NCBI GenBank assembly: GCA_032358165.1
Contig: JAALGY010000054.1
Span: forward strand, 1,550,001 to 1,614,000
Direction: 5' to 3'
DNA length: 64,000 bases
From: Diplosphaera chodatii
Lineage: Eukaryota > Chlorophyta > Trebouxiophyceae > Prasiolales > Stichococcaceae
The translations under genes and the position numbers were made by a program. Below are positions 24,791-38,561 of this stretch, one piece after another; position 1 is the first letter of the stretch, and each line of letters opens with the position of its first letter. Below the pieces are notes generated by a model that saw only the letters and a list, made by a program, of their open reading frames with translations, had not been told where the DNA came from and did not search any database.

Positions 24791-25030
24791 CAAGGCAGTA
24801 TGTCATGAGCTGCCGATTCTGTTGTGCCATGGACACAGCATCAGACTTTGTGTTCAGTGCCCGCGCATTATTTCATCGTAAGTCCACTCGGATGATGCGG
24901 AATACTATGCCAACATGTGCAAAGCTTCATCCTGCAATGCGCTGACGCGCTGTGCTGCCTATCAATCAGAAGCAGAATGTAATTGCAGATGAAGTTTCTA
25001 CGTTTCGCTGGTGGACTATGTAGGTATTGG

Positions 25031-28000
25031 TCACTGCGGCGGGGTGTCTGGGCTGATTGCTCTTCGTTGCTCCTCAATATCCTGCAGCAGGCAACAGCCC
25101 ATGAGACAGCAGCATTTCTGAACTCAGGGACAGACCAGCAGGAAGCAGGCGCAAGATCGGTTGGTAATGTCTCGGAATCTGCCCACAAAACACCTGCAGC
25201 TCCACCCGTAATCTCTGATCTGGGGACAGGCCGGCCTGCTCCTTCCAGTATTCCACCTGCATCCAGGACGCAGTAAGTTTGACCAGTGGCGGCGGGCGAG
25301 GTCCACTGCAATTTGCAAAAGTAGCTGCGACCATGTGCTGGCGGTCACCTCTTACACGCAGCAAGCAATCCATACCTGCTGCCTCAGCTTGATGACGTCC
25401 TTGCTGACCTCGTTGCGTGACACGTCATTCTTGATGGTGCGCACCCGCGTCGCATACTGCATGCAAGGGAAGCTCCAGCATGAGTGGCACATGCATGACC
25501 GCTGGTGCACACAGAGCAAGCTGCCACAGAGGGTTGCACTGCCGCATACACTGGACCACACGAAGCAGCAGTGCTGCAGTGGGTGCACCTGCAGCGAGGT
25601 CTGCGTCTCATCCAGGTTGGAGTCAGTGGGCGACACGTTGACGAACATGAGCGTCTTGGCCGTCCCGCCCAGGCTGTCGCTCATCAGCATCGTGAGCTTG
25701 TGGTTGCGGTATGGGATGTGTGCCTGCAGCCAGGGGGCAACCGTGGGTTAGCAAACACTTAACTCTGGGCTACGAGCACAGGCATGGAAGGGGGGCAATT
25801 CCCTTCTGTCATCAGTTGAGCAGTGCAGACATTCTCTCTCTCTACAGTAGGTGCACCAAGTCGCCAGCATGGCAGTGCTTGCTGCGCGAGTGCGCACCGA
25901 GTCGCCGGCGAGGGCGGCGATGACGTCGCCCAGCGCCGACAGGGACTTGTTGATGGCCTGCGCCTCCTTCAGCTGCTCACCCGCGCTGCCGCTCTTCTTC
26001 ACCCTGCCGCAAGGGTGTAACAACCAATCAGCTGTTCGTCTGCAAACGGATGTTACGCCTGTGGGTCCTGCAGAAGCGGCACCACACAGGATGTGCAGAG
26101 TAGAGTACCGCTCGGAGCCGGCGAGGTCCACGAAGCTGAGCTTCCCGCGGGTGACGTTCTGCGTCTGCAGGTTCGTGGACGTGATGATGATGGACATGAT
26201 CAGGTGGCTGCGGCTGGACTCCCGATTCATCTGCAGACGTACAAGATGAAAGCTTGACCGAAAAACACTACAGAACATCCTGCAAGCGGTCAGGCTAACA
26301 GCGAAAGGACCCAGTCCAGGACGCCACAGCAGGCAGGCGGCGGCACCTGCGTGGCCGCCACATGTCTGTTCTTCTGCCCGGCCTCGACGACAGCCCACAG
26401 CTGCTTGGCGGAGGTGACCTCCACCACCGTCGCGCCCGGCACCGTGACCATGCCCTTTGCGTCCTTCTTGATCTCCAGCTTTGGCGGCTTGACCACCTGC
26501 CAGAAGCATCAGCTGCCGAGTCATGTTCTATGTTTAAGGCGTGCAATCACTGGCTGACATGCTGGCATGCTTGACTGGCATCTCCACATACACGCCACCT
26601 TAACGTCAGCCGATCATACACTGTGTAGGAAACCCTTCGTTAAGCTAACAGCCCGAGCCTCCACATGTGCACGCTGCAAATGACACACCTCGCCACCTCT
26701 TCGAGAGGTGTCAGCTGGCCGCAGCAGGTCGCACAGGTCATCCTGGTACAGCTCCAGCATGTATGCTGACACTGAGAAGCTGGCCTTCCGCGCGTCCGTA
26801 TTCAGCACTGAAACGTAGCGTTGACCTCGTCAGATGCAACACAGTGACAATCGCATCGCACGTGAACATCCATGTGCATGAACAATGGCACAACATGCAA
26901 ACATCAGCGTCAATCTCTCCTTGCAACCGTGTAGCTACCTCGGAAGAGCTCCTCAATGCCACGAGGTGCCAAGCCAGGCGCCTTTGGGTTGCCCGCCATG
27001 GTGTGTGTCTTGCCTGCACGCACGACGGCACATTTCGGGGTAGCTTGATGATGCTGCCGCGAAGGGTGTATGGCTCTGCAACTAGGCGAGGCAGCTTTGC
27101 TTGCATGGCAGGATGCGCACCTGAGCCGGTCTGGCCATATGCAAAGATGCACACATTGTAGCCGTCCACTGCTGAGCGCACCAGGTGCTTTGTGTCCTCG
27201 AACACCTGCAGCCCACGCAGGCTATAGGGACCACCTGACAGCCACAGATGCATCCCTGCATATGACCCTCCCTTGAAGCATCTGTAGAATTGGTATATCC
27301 CGAAGTCGCTACATCACCTGCTCCTGGGAGGCCTCTGGTGAGAACACATTGTCGAAGCTGTACTCGCGGGGCGCGCCCTTCCACAAGTGTGTGACCGTGA
27401 GCTCGTCTGGCACGTTTAGCACTGCCGTCTGCCCCTTCGCCTGCTCGAATTCCATGATGGGCCGGATGCGCGCAAATACCCTGATCTTGCCCTGTAGCCA
27501 TCAGCATGGGATCTACGAGTCAGCAGGTCTGAATCCAAGCAAGCTTGCAGATAAAGGTCAGAAACGCGGCTGCTCACAGCGCATCATCTCTTCTAGGCGC
27601 AACTTTCTGCACAATGACGCTGACCCACCTTGAGATCCTCCATGGCGTTGTGGGTCTTCTTGCGGGCGAGCGCTTCGTCGCGGTACAGGCGGTCCAGCTC
27701 ATCCAGGCGCTTGGCCTGCAGATGTGCACTGGAGCATGACCACTGCTGCCTTGCTCCAGCCTGCCCGTTCATGTGGGTTTCACGGGTTGTCAGCAACAGT
27801 ACGTGCCTGTGACTGGATGAGCGTTGCCTGCGCCTGCTGCTGCCGCGTCACATCTTCCTTCAGCTCCCGCAGCTCCTCCAACTCTGTGATGTCACCCTTG
27901 AACTGCAGTGCCAAAATGAAACAGTTGGCTTGGCTGTGGATGAGCATGGCAGTCAGGTGACCCCTGAAACATGCGGGCCGTTGGCAATGTCGTTCTGCAG

Positions 28001-31000
28001 AGCGTGCGGTGGAGCATTACAGGGCATACCTGCTGCAGCTGGGACTGTGCCTCGCTGAGCTGTGACTGCATGGCCGCTTGCTCCTGCACCAGGCCGTTGA
28101 TCTGTCCATCCTTGGCGGCAAGCTGGTCCTTCAGCTCCGACCGCATGGCTGATACCTGCACAGTTCATTCACGGCAGGCTGATGCCCGATGTGAAGCTGG
28201 CCAGAGGCCTCACGCAACGCATACCGTTCTGCCGGACGCAGGGCGAGAGATGTGTACACTGCCACTGCACCGTACCTCGGCTGTGGCATTGGCAACCTCT
28301 GCCTCGCGCGCTGCGGCCTGCCGGGTGAGCTTGCTCTGCAGCAGCTCCGCCTCCTGCTTTGCATCACGCACCGCCACCTCCTGCGCCCGCAGCCTGTCGA
28401 CCAGATAGCAGAATCGTCATCCATGAAGTCGTCACGGTAGCGGATGCAATCATCTGGATGACGGTATGCAGCCAAGGCTAACTCCTGTGCAATGAGCAGA
28501 ATAGAAACTGATGCGTTTGCGCACTTGTCATTGGCAGCCTTTAACTCGGCAGTCAACGCCAGGATCTTGTCTTCCAGCTCGCGAGTGCGCTCTGGCGGCG
28601 GCGGCGGTGGAGGCGCCGTGACTTCTGCAACCGCTGCTGTCACCGCGATCTGAACCGCCTGTCTTGAGTGCGCAGGATCATCAGAAAAAAGGCGTAGTCC
28701 AGTACCCGTAGCAGTGTGCAGGCTGGGGGATACGTTTGGACGCTAGTGCTCCTCCTCTTCACCTGGTGCTTGTCCTTCTCGCTCTTGGCAAGACGGTTGC
28801 GCGCAGCCATCAGCTCCTTGGTCAGTGCCTCGCAGTCGCTGGCCAAATGATCCAGCCGGTCCAGGTCTGACGCCTGTCAGGTACAGGACACAATCTGCAC
28901 CTTGGCATAAGGCTGCCGGCCAGCATTTGTTTGACGTTCGCAGCGAGGACACTCCTAGCACCGCAAGTGCATGCAGGCGAACATGCAGCACATGGGGCAG
29001 ACGTGTTGCCTCTGCATACCTTGTTGCCATCCTCCATGGCAAGGCGTTCCTGGGCCTCTGCAAGCTGCTCCTCCAAGCTTGCGTGCTTGGCTGCCTGCGC
29101 CGTCAATGATGCTTGCAGCTGCTCCACCCTGCAGATGCACACAGCCAGTCATACGCACCTCCTTCGTGCCTGAGCCTTACATGAATGGTAAGGCTCAGCA
29201 GCATGCCCCGCTGGTCTAGTGCAATGTTTCATGACGTGCATGCCTCAGCTCACATGTCCACACAACATTGCACTGGCACTACACAACATTTCACCTGTTG
29301 TTCGCACTGTCCAGTTTCGACTGCATCTCGCTGATGTGTGCCTCGTAGCGTGGGCCATAGCCGCCGTCGCCGCCAGCTGCCGGGGCGCTCTGCGATGCTG
29401 CTGCGCTAGCGCCCCCGTCAGCCACCATTGCAGCCTTGGCCTTGGTCAGCCGCTTCATCATGATGTCATTGATGTGTGTTTGCAGTGCCATGCAGATGTC
29501 CTCGCCCTACACAGGCAATATACAAGGTGGTCAGGGTGCCTGTCTGTGGAGGCCGACAGACTCCAGAAACTGCATTGTACCACTGCATCTGTCACTGCGA
29601 AAGGAATTGACATGAGACTGGATCAGCACCTGGCGCGTGTCGAACTGGAACACGTGCAGCACGCCGGCGACGCGCATTTTGAAGAAAACCGCTGAGGAGC
29701 TGGACCCGAACTGCATGATGTCGCGCAGCTCCGCGGAGTGCAGGTACTCCTTAGGGACCGGCCGGAAGAAGTGCACGCCCCTGCCGTGACACGAGTCGCA
29801 GTCTCTGGCAGCTGCATGCACATACTACGGGCAGAGCGCCCAGATCAACAATACAGTCTGCGCTGCACATCTGACGTGGCCTTGTGGGTGCGTGCGCACC
29901 GCTTGTTGATACCCAGGATGAGCTTGTTGGGCAGCAATGCGATTGGGTCCTCAATTCGCCTCACAAAGAAGAAGGTAGAGTTGCCTGCAACGCATGGCAG
30001 CGCAGTGCATCTGCCACCAGGCTGCTGGGGGCCACGTAATGCGCCTCGGTCCAGATGCACAACACTTGCACTGCTGAGGCACACCATATGGCAGGGAGCG
30101 CAGGATGCGTAGGAACTGCAGGCGGGCGTCCTCCTGCGTAAAGTTCTCCAGGGCCTTGTAGCGCGACCCGATGTTGTGCACCCATTCTTCCCGCGGCCGC
30201 GACATCAACACCTGAACCAGATGCCCGGTTTGGATTCAGCATTTGGTGTACAGTGTCCGACAGGCTTTATAAGCCGTGCGGCAGGACCCTCTGCACTGGC
30301 ACTTTCGAAACTCACACTACCACTGGCCCAGGACACCTGCTTGGTGACGAAGCGCTCGATAGCACCCTCCATTGCCTCCGCATTGTTCAGGAGTGTTGGC
30401 CCAAACTCTGCATGGATCTGCAGCGCTGCCATCTGCGCTGCATCCTCCATGACCACTGGGTAGTTGCCCTGTGGTGCCAACCATGAAGACTATGCTTGAA
30501 GTCCTTTGTCCTGCACCCAGAAAGCTAGCACAATTGTAGTAGTGCAGCAGGTTGTGCAAGGCGCAATCCCGCTCACCTCCAGGTAATCGTGCTGCGCCTG
30601 CACGAAGGACAGACTGATGAAGATCGGCTCGCTGATGGCCTCGTCCGTCTCGCGGAACATGCGCTTTTTGAACAGCAACCGTGCCGCATCGCCACCGGCC
30701 GCCTCCCGCGCCACCCGACCTTCTGCCAGCACATCTGCAATGTACCTGCATGCACAAGTGAAAGGTGCGATGTCAACTGTAATCTTGCATCACATTGCGT
30801 CACGAACAAGGAGTGTCGATTCATGTTTAGTTACTGAGGTAAGACCCTCAGGATGTCTGCACCTGTTATCGTCCAGGAGGACCGTCTCCTCCATGAGGCC
30901 TGCTGGCTGACCGTCGTCGCCCTTGCCTGGCACCTGCACAGGCCAGTTGCCCAGCATGTGTGTGGCAGCGCATGAGTGCACAGAAGCACGGTTGCCACTG

Positions 31001-32701
31001 GACTGTCTTCGCCGCCTGGCAGTCTGGCCCTGCTGCTCACCTTGCGGGACTCAAACAGGGTGAACGTCTCGTAGTTGGTGAGCTTGATGAGGCCCGCCAG
31101 CTGCATGTTGGCGTCCACCACGGTGGTGGACATGTCCCAAGCTATCTCTTCGAACGTCTCATCCAGGAAGAAGACCACGGCTGTCAGCGCCCGCCCGCTT
31201 AGCTGCGCCTCTATCTCCTCAACTGTTGGTTGCTGCACGGGCATGGGGTGCGACAGCTTCAGACGCGCACAGCCGCTTTGACGGTTCAGCAGCCAGGCAC
31301 TGGCATGCAGACACTACCCAGATAGCTGCTGTGATGCTATACTGAACCATGAAATACTTACCAAGCTGTTCCTGCCGTGCTGCGCACCTGGCGCCGTGGC
31401 CCGGACTTGGTGGAGCGCTTCAGCGCAGCCCAGGTCTTGGCGGCCCACTCGCGCGCCTCGCCGGGGGCGCCCAGTGCGCCCGTCGCGCCCGCTGAGTGCA
31501 CATACTCGCACACCAGAGCCACGAACGCACGCCCCGGCGGCGCCAGGGATGCTAGCAGGTAGAACAGCTGCCATGCTCGCACGGTCTGCAGGCCTGCTGT
31601 GCTGCCACGCGTCTGCTTCAGCAGCTGCAGCAGCAAATGCACGGACATCCATCATATGAACGATGCTTTGCAATTTGTTGTCAGCATGTAACAGCTGCTT
31701 GATACGCAAGGTCGCAGTGCATGCAGCCAGAAAGCCACCTGCATGTACAGCTCATCCCGCAGCTCGGGACGCTTGATGGCCTGGTGCATGAGCTTGGCGG
31801 CCACCTCCACAAGCATGGGATCCGACAGCGGCTCGTTGCTGACATCCCCAGTGCCCATGTACTTCTGCACTCCGCCAAACATCTTGACGGCGCGCGCTGA
31901 GTTGTCTGCCCCCAGCTTCAGCAGCGATGTGGGGATCACGTCCTGTAGGGGCATGCTGAGACATTAGCTCGCTGCACCATATAGATGGTGATCGCAGGGG
32001 TATGTGTGGCATCACGGTGAAGACTGCTGATCTCGCTGGCTGGCTGGACAGGATCTCGTCGAGCGATAGCATGCTCGGAGCTGGTGACGCCTGCGCTGCT
32101 GGTGATGGCGGTGTCAGCTTGCTGCCCGAAAACAACCGCGACAGCCTGCTGCCGCTGGGTCGCGCTGACATTGCTTTGTTGAACGACTCCACCTGCATGC
32201 ACAGGGTTATTGACATGTGCGCGCACATGAGTGTGCATGCTACGTGGCAGTAAACACGTGCAGAAAGTACGTGCAGGGATATTCAGCATGACGACATAGC
32301 AGACCTGGAAGAAGTCCGACACGCTCTCCAGCCCCTCGAGCCGCGGCGTGCATGGCGTTGCGGGCGGTCCGCCGTGCACCGACCCCGAGGTCTGCGTGTC
32401 AGCGTGTGGACTGTCAAATCTGCAAGACAAAGCACTCGGTGCAGCCATTGGCAGAACGGTCAGCATGCTCACCTGCCGAGAGGGCGTGGCTAGCTCTGTT
32501 GGCTGCTGCAGCCGTGAACCCTGCACAGCACGACCGCAGTGACCAGCACCGTCAACGAAGGGTCGTGCGTTATAGAAACAGGTTCTATGTAAATTAAAAA
32601 TGAATGATTGGTATTGGTACAAATCATGCTGCCCATGGACCCACATTCTCCAGAGGGCTAGGCTGCGCTGAGGTCCGCGGGCTGGCCACCGCAGCATTCA
32701 T
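25031..32701 (-). CDS. KCBP: Kinesin-like calmodulin-binding protein (MyTH4-FERM kinesin-14)
   Basis: A minus-end-directed C-terminal kinesin that bundles microtubules and is inhibited by Ca2+/calmodulin. From ATG 32701: a short leader ([20 protein letters not shown]) and Ser-rich exons; MyTH4 ([39 protein letters not shown], about 31740-31940); FERM (about 29500-31260); then a long coiled coil (about 27600-29150). The neck follows, with the motor [40 protein letters not shown], the P-loop GQTGSGKTHTM split by an intron, switch I NRESSRSH, switch [20 protein letters not shown] and [16 protein letters not shown]. The tail [19 protein letters not shown] is the calmodulin-binding helix region, and the protein ends [16 protein letters not shown] with TGA at 25031-25033. 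It is full length for the family (about 1,200-1,300 residues) and is transcribed divergently from SAS4. Confidence 0.95.
29171..29197. repeat. Perfect 10-bp inverted repeat (hairpin) in a KCBP intron
   Basis: TGAGCCTTAC, a 7-nt loop and GTAAGGCTCA form a perfect stem inside an intron of the coiled-coil region. Confidence 0.8.
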
Positions 32702-33834
32702 CACGAGCACCTGCAACCGCAACACCTATGTACGCTGATATGGGATTGTGCAGTATTGTGCATGTGTCAGACTGATCACGGAGCCTGTTTTCATGACCGT
32801 CTGTGCTGGTGTGCAAATGTTAAGCTTCGATATCGTCGCGACCAGAAGACACGCTATGCTGTGCGCAGGCTATTCAATTCAACGCATAGCAATCTTGCAC
32901 GACTGACAGGCAAGGTGCTGACTGCGAAGAGCCTGAAACTTGCAGATGGCCACCAGTCAAGGCAGCGCGCACTGACACTACCGCTCTGCTATAGAATTAC
33001 ATTGACACCCAGAAAGCCTCGACACATTGTTGCACACCTCACAGAAAGGGTCAGACTGCGCGGCTCAAGTCCTGATGATCCCACATCAAGAGGGTCACTG
33101 GTTGCGCAGTACAAAGTGGCAAATTTGAAGCTGCAAACTCACAGCCGGTGGGCACGGCACGTCCGTGCAGCAAGCTCAACTATTGAGCAAAAGGGCAAAC
33201 AGATGTCAGCTTGTGTTCGTGCTGGAAGCGCAAGTCGATCTGCCAACCTGTCTTTGAACGAATTGAACCTGGCAGCCATCATGTCTGCAGACCGTGAAGA
33301 CATCCGGATGGAGATCTACACTAGTCACCAGATTGCGCGCCAGATCGACATCGAGCGCATGCATCAGTCCACCGCTTCAGCAGGAACACCTTGCCAACGC
33401 AACGTTGGATCCATCCGCTATCGACCGTTGTATCTCGCGCGCGGCGTCACAGGCTGAACTAGCTACCTCATTGGTCTGTGGGCGGTGACACAGGACTTGG
33501 CAACTCGACAGCCCACTTCGGTGTCGCTGCCGGCCTGCCTTGCAGCCGGGGTTGAACACGCTCCGATCTGTGCTTGAAGGTCATTGCAAAGACTGAAAGG
33601 GGCTGTATGCAGGGCTGAGGTGCAATCGCGACATTGGGAGCCCTCTGTGGAGTTTGACATCCAGCAGGATCGCAACGTCCGCTGAGACAGCGAGCTCTTG
33701 CCACGGCGTGCAGCGTACACCTCCCCGTTTTGGAGTCTACATAAAAGCAGCATCGCGCCGCCCAGATGCACACGCTGTTCAGAAGCCTCAAATCCGTCAG
33801 CGACAGCTGAGCAGCACAGCAGGGCAGCCTAGCC
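32702..33834. promoter_or_regulatory. Divergent intergenic region between KCBP and SAS4
   Basis: About 1.1 kb, somewhat AT-richer than the flanking genes. It carries an uninterrupted plus-strand frame (ATG at 32762, stop at 33457, about 230 codons) of basic, Ser/Arg-rich composition with no family I recognise. It may be chance, or a short gene. The last 380 bp should hold the SAS4 promoter and 5' UTR. Confidence 0.5.
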
Positions 33835-36800
33835 ATGGCGAGCTGGGAGGACGTGCCGGTCAAGGGCGGCCGCACCCAGGCATTCGACATACCGCTCAGT
33901 ACCATCAGCGACAACGCGCCGGCTGGTCCCCGCACCGTGGACAAGCAGCCTTTCCTGAAGCGGAACACCGGCCTGCAGAAGCGGCTGCTGCTGAGTCGCG
34001 AGAAGAAGTGAGTCGTGCGATGCTGCCTCATCCGGTGTATACATGTGACACGGTCGTAACATCCTCGATGTTGCACAACTCGTGGACGTCACCATCGCTA
34101 TCACACCGCGCAGGTATGTGCCGAGGGGCGGCTTCCTCACCGAGGCGCACGATAACGCCGACATGCCGCCGCTCAACAGCAGCAATCGAGCTGCCACAAA
34201 CGGCACGCGGGGCAGGGCAAAGGCACTCGGCACGGCTGCCGCCAAGCTCGGCATGAAGCGTGGCACATCGCCGACAGCGCGGCGTCCGGCCAGCGGGGCT
34301 GCGGCAGCAGCGAGGCCACCAGCTGCCAGTCGCCGTGCTGCGCCGGCAGCGGCGGCAGTTTCTGCCAGGCCGGCAGCAAGGCCTGCGCCTGGCGGCCGCG
34401 CCTCAGCGGTGCCTGGCAAGGCAGCAGCCGCGCGGCTGCAGCCAAATGCCGCCCGGCTGGCGGCCCATCATCGAGATGTGGATGCGCACCCCGCCAGCAA
34501 CAGCCGGACCCACAATCCGTGGCAGACCGCAGGCCACCCTGGCCAGCAGGAGCAACGGTACAGCTTTGATGAGCAGCCTGTGCGAGCAGCTGCTAGCAAG
34601 CAGCCAGTGGCCACAGTAGAACCCGATGACCCCGATCAGGTGCCAGTCAGCTCATCTGATGCATGACCTGCACTGCAGATGTGCATCCTGCCTGTCGCGT
34701 GACATCGAAAGCATGTCTTGGATTCCTATCGACTCTTCGGGCCACAGGAGGGTGGGCTGTCGGACTTCGAGCGTCTGGAGCAGCAGGCTGTGCGGGACAC
34801 CGCAGTGAAGCGGCTGGCAGCCGTCAACCGCTCCCGCGCCAGCAGCCGACGCAGCAGCGTCACATCTTGGGCAGACGACGGCCCAGAGCTGCAGCCGCAG
34901 CCGCAGAACGGAATCAGCCGGCATCACGACGATCAGAAACAGCACCGGCTGCAGCCCCCGCAACTGGTGGTGAGTGGTTACGTCCACGAGGCAGACCTGG
35001 GGCCAGAGCAGGGTAGCGAGCAGGCGGACGCTGCGTATGGTGCGCATCAACCCAGTGCACCTGGGCAGCAGCTGTCAGGGCTGCGCTTTGAGGAGGCCCC
35101 CGCAGACAGGGATGAGCCGCCAGCAGACAGCGGCTTCACGGGGCCGTACTCGCAACCCAGCAGGCGCACGGCGGCCAGCACGCTGGAGCAGCTGGCAGCG
35201 CCGTCGCCGGTGCCACCGCAGCGGGCGAACGGACATGCTGACGGCTACGCCCGCACGAACGGCCACAAGCACACCAACGGCTACGGTCACAACAGTGAAC
35301 AGCATCCTGCCCGCTCCCAGCCTGGCTCCCAGGTGCTCGGCTGTCCCATCTGTGCAAGACCTGTTGCTGTCAGCCTGTCAGTCCCTCTGATGTCGGTCAA
35401 GCCTCCGCCCTGCACGTATGTTGGCAAACGTCAGCAACTGCCGGCAGAGGTCTCATGCCGCCAGACTGCTGCTGCAGCCATGGCCGGAGGAGCAGGAGGA
35501 CGAGCCGCAGGACTACGTGTCCGCCACGCTGGAGCGGGTGCACCGCCTGGCGCCGGTGGCCGCCCCCGCCGGCGTGCGCACCCGCCCCGGCCTCCACAAG
35601 CCCCTCCAGCACCCCAGTACGCCCTAGGCAGTGCCTGCCTTTGCAGCATGTCGGGGCTGCGACCCAGCCGCTGGGCCTTTGTCCTCAACTGGTGTGCTTG
35701 TTCAATATTGGGAGGTCGTGCACATTCTGCCGCTGCCAACTCCCCAAAGTGGCGCAGGTGGCCCCTTGACGCTGATCGTCCTGCCCTACAATGTTACATG
35801 ATAGTCATGGATCACATCCTGCTGCAGCCGCCGCGCCGGAGCCGGACGCGGAGAAGGAGGAGCTGCGGGAGGAGGTGGCGCGGCTGCGGGGGGAGCGCGC
35901 CCGCGTGAAGGGCCTCAAGGCGCAGCTGGAGCGCTCCGTGGCCGCGCTGGCCGACCAGCGCGCCGCCTTCCTCAAGCAGCAGGTCCGTGGCGCTGGCCTG
36001 GTGCTGTCACCGGCTGCGGTTGCGATGTGCCGGGACTGCGTCGCATGCAGGCGTCCTGCCGGCAGCAGAGTTCAGGCAGCTCGGCAGACTGGCAACATAC
36101 TCTGCGACACCATGCCCTTCCACCACTATGAGTCATTGATGAACCAGTGGTGATGCTGTGGGTGTGACCAACAGGACGAGGAGCAGGCCAAGTGGGAGGC
36201 GGACAAGGCGGCGCAGGCGGCCAAGCTGCGACGGGACAAGCTGACGCTGGAGAAGCAGAGCCGCGCGCTGCTCAAGCTGCCCACCAAGAAGGAGCGCTCC
36301 GAGGTGCGCCGCCCGCGGGCGCAGCTTCCTCCATGCTGCCAGGCCGGTGCAAACCCCGTCGAAAACATGACCACTGCCGGCAGCGTGCTGTCGGACACTG
36401 TCCAGCTTGTGGGGCCGCCAGCTGCTGACCACCCATGTCTGCTTCGAAGATCGAGGCGCTGGAGGCGCTGCTGGAGCATGAGAGGGGGGAGGGGCGGGCG
36501 CGCGAGCAGCGCCACAAGCTCACCGTCGAACGCCTCCGCCGCCAGGTCGCCGACCTGCAGGTGACCCTGCAGCAAGTGGCCAGGATGTCGCAGCCCACTG
36601 GCAGCCACCAGATGATAAACTGAAACTGCATGGTTGTCTGTCGCAATGATGCATCCAACCTCCTGTAGACGCCCAGGATAGGACTGCGCCTGCAGGAGAA
36701 GCAGGCGGCGCTGAAGGAGGAGCTGGCGTGGCATGTGGAGCAGCGCGCCCGCGACCGCAGCGGCGCCGCTGCAGCTACCGCCGACACCAGCAACGATGAC

Positions 36801-38561
36801 CCGCCAGGTGCTGGCAGTGGCAGACCGTGCAGCGTCACCTCACCCGAGTAGCGGCTCACACTCTCATGTTTCTCTCTGCTCGCTTGAAATGCAGCTCAAC
36901 CAAGTGTCTTGATCACAAGTGTCATGATCAGATCACGGCTGTGCAGAGCGGGCGCCAGGCAGGATTGCAGACGGCTGGAGGGCGGCGTTCCAGGATGCAG
37001 CTGCCGCCGCAGCCCCAAGCGGCAACCCAACCGCCAACGACTGGCACGACGACAGGATGGCTGCAGGGTCGCAGCCGCCGCTGGCCAAGCTGGCGTCTGC
37101 CAACCCACTGTACGACGACCACAGCTCTGGCAGCCATGGCCACAGGTGTGCACCTCTGTTCACATGCAATGGAGTCGCATCCGCGGGTGCCGCTACTGAT
37201 GCCAGGAGTGATGCAGGGATGGAAGACCAGTAACTCAATAGACACGCCTAGTGAAGCATCAGTGTGTCACGCAGCCACCACGGCGGTGCAAATGGCTATG
37301 GGAGCCCGCCACACCATCCCAGCGGTGCACACCCACCGGGTGTCGGCTACCAGCCGGCCAGTGCGCTGCGTGACGGGTGGCGCCGGGTGCCTGAGGGTGG
37401 CCATGGCGGCCGCAGCCATCCTCAGCACACTGGCGGCGAGAACCGTGCGGCACACAGCAGCAGTGACAACCTGCACATCCCCGACACTCATCAGGGGCCG
37501 CCGCACTACTCAGAAGACGGTGCGCCTGCAGCCATCCTGAAGGGTCTTGCCTCTTGCTCAACGTGCTGTTCCTGTCGTGGCTCTGCTTTTGGCAAACAGT
37601 CGGACGGGGCACAGCTGACTGTATCACTCCATTTCCTCGAGCAGGACACAGATGGCAGAATGGCGCGGTCGCTGCGGGCACACCACCACGCCCGCCCACG
37701 ATGGGCTTCCGGCAGCCGCGGGACTCGGCCCGCCGCGAACACCACCCATACGGACCCAGCAGCGCGGACGCAGATTACACGGTCAGTGCCTGTTACAACC
37801 TGTTTCTTGCCAGCTGTCACCTCTGGCCCGAGGTGCAGAGGAAGATGCTCGCTGCAATGCTTGCGAGCCTCAAAGACTGGCGCTCATCACAAGTCTGGGG
37901 GCTGCCGGCCGACAGGACACGGTGCACATGGATGGGAAGCGGGAGCGGCTGTTCCGCGACGGCCGCCGCATGGTCGTCTTCGTCAACGGCACCATCAAGG
38001 AGGAGTACCCCTCCGGCCTGTCCATCGTCCGCTTCACCAACGGCGACATCAAGAAGGCCTACACGAGCGGTGTGTGGCTCTGTTCATTTCACGAGGCACT
38101 GCCTGCATGCTGCCGCCCATGCAGGTGACCGTGGCTATCGCCGGCTGCCCGTGACGGTCTCAATGAGCTGTTGGCCCTCCGCTGCAGGGCTGGTGGAGTA
38201 CCTGTACGCGGAGGTGGACACCTGGCACACCACCTGCACCGACGGCACCCAGGTCTTCCACTTTGCCAGCGGCCAGGCGGAGGCGCACCGCCCCGACGGC
38301 GGCAAGGAGGTGCGCCGCGGGCCCGCGCGATGCGTGGCACAGACACCTGCGACGCTGAGTTCCTCAGGGACACACACTCATGCTCGGAGATGGACCTAGC
38401 CTGCCAAGGACAGTAGGTGTATCGCCATGCAGGTGCTGTTCCCAGACGGCGCCGGTCGCACGGTGTCCCCAGACGGTCATGAGGCTGACGTGCCAGTCGA
38501 GGCGCTGTGCTCCGCGGTGCGGGCGCCAGCGCCCGCTGACGTTCCCGCGATCGTGCTCTGA
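33835..38561 (+). CDS. SAS4: Centriole assembly protein SAS-4/CPAP (CENPJ, TCP10 domain)
   Basis: Tethers pericentriolar/microtubule components and sets centriole and basal-body length. The ATG at 33835 (MASWEDVPVKGG) opens an N-terminal region with KQPFLKRNTGLQKR, the sort of basic block found in CPAP relatives. A long Ala/Pro/Ser-rich linker follows, then coiled coil in exons at about 35840-36800 (EKEELREEVARLRGERARVK; ALEALLEHERGEGRAREQRH; LQEKQAALKEELAWHVEQRA). The C-terminal TCP10/G-box beta-sheet lies at about 37925-38561: RMVVFVNGTIKEEYPSG, IVRFTNGDIKKAY, VEYLYAEVDTWHTTCTDGTQ, VFHFASGQAEAHRPDGGKEV and LFPDGAGRTVSPDG, with stop TGA at 38559-38561. The repeated G-N/D-G strands are diagnostic. 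Several linker exon borders are uncertain. It shares its upstream region with KCBP. Confidence 0.9.

Noticed and set aside
33829..34419. 196-codon minus-strand open frame over SAS4
   Set aside because: Ala-rich complement of the SAS4 linker; the plus strand has a good ATG and splice sites.
34718..35908. 396-codon plus-strand open frame as a separate gene
   Set aside because: Its first two thirds are a genuine SAS4 linker exon; the remainder reads through introns in the wrong frame, so it is not independent.
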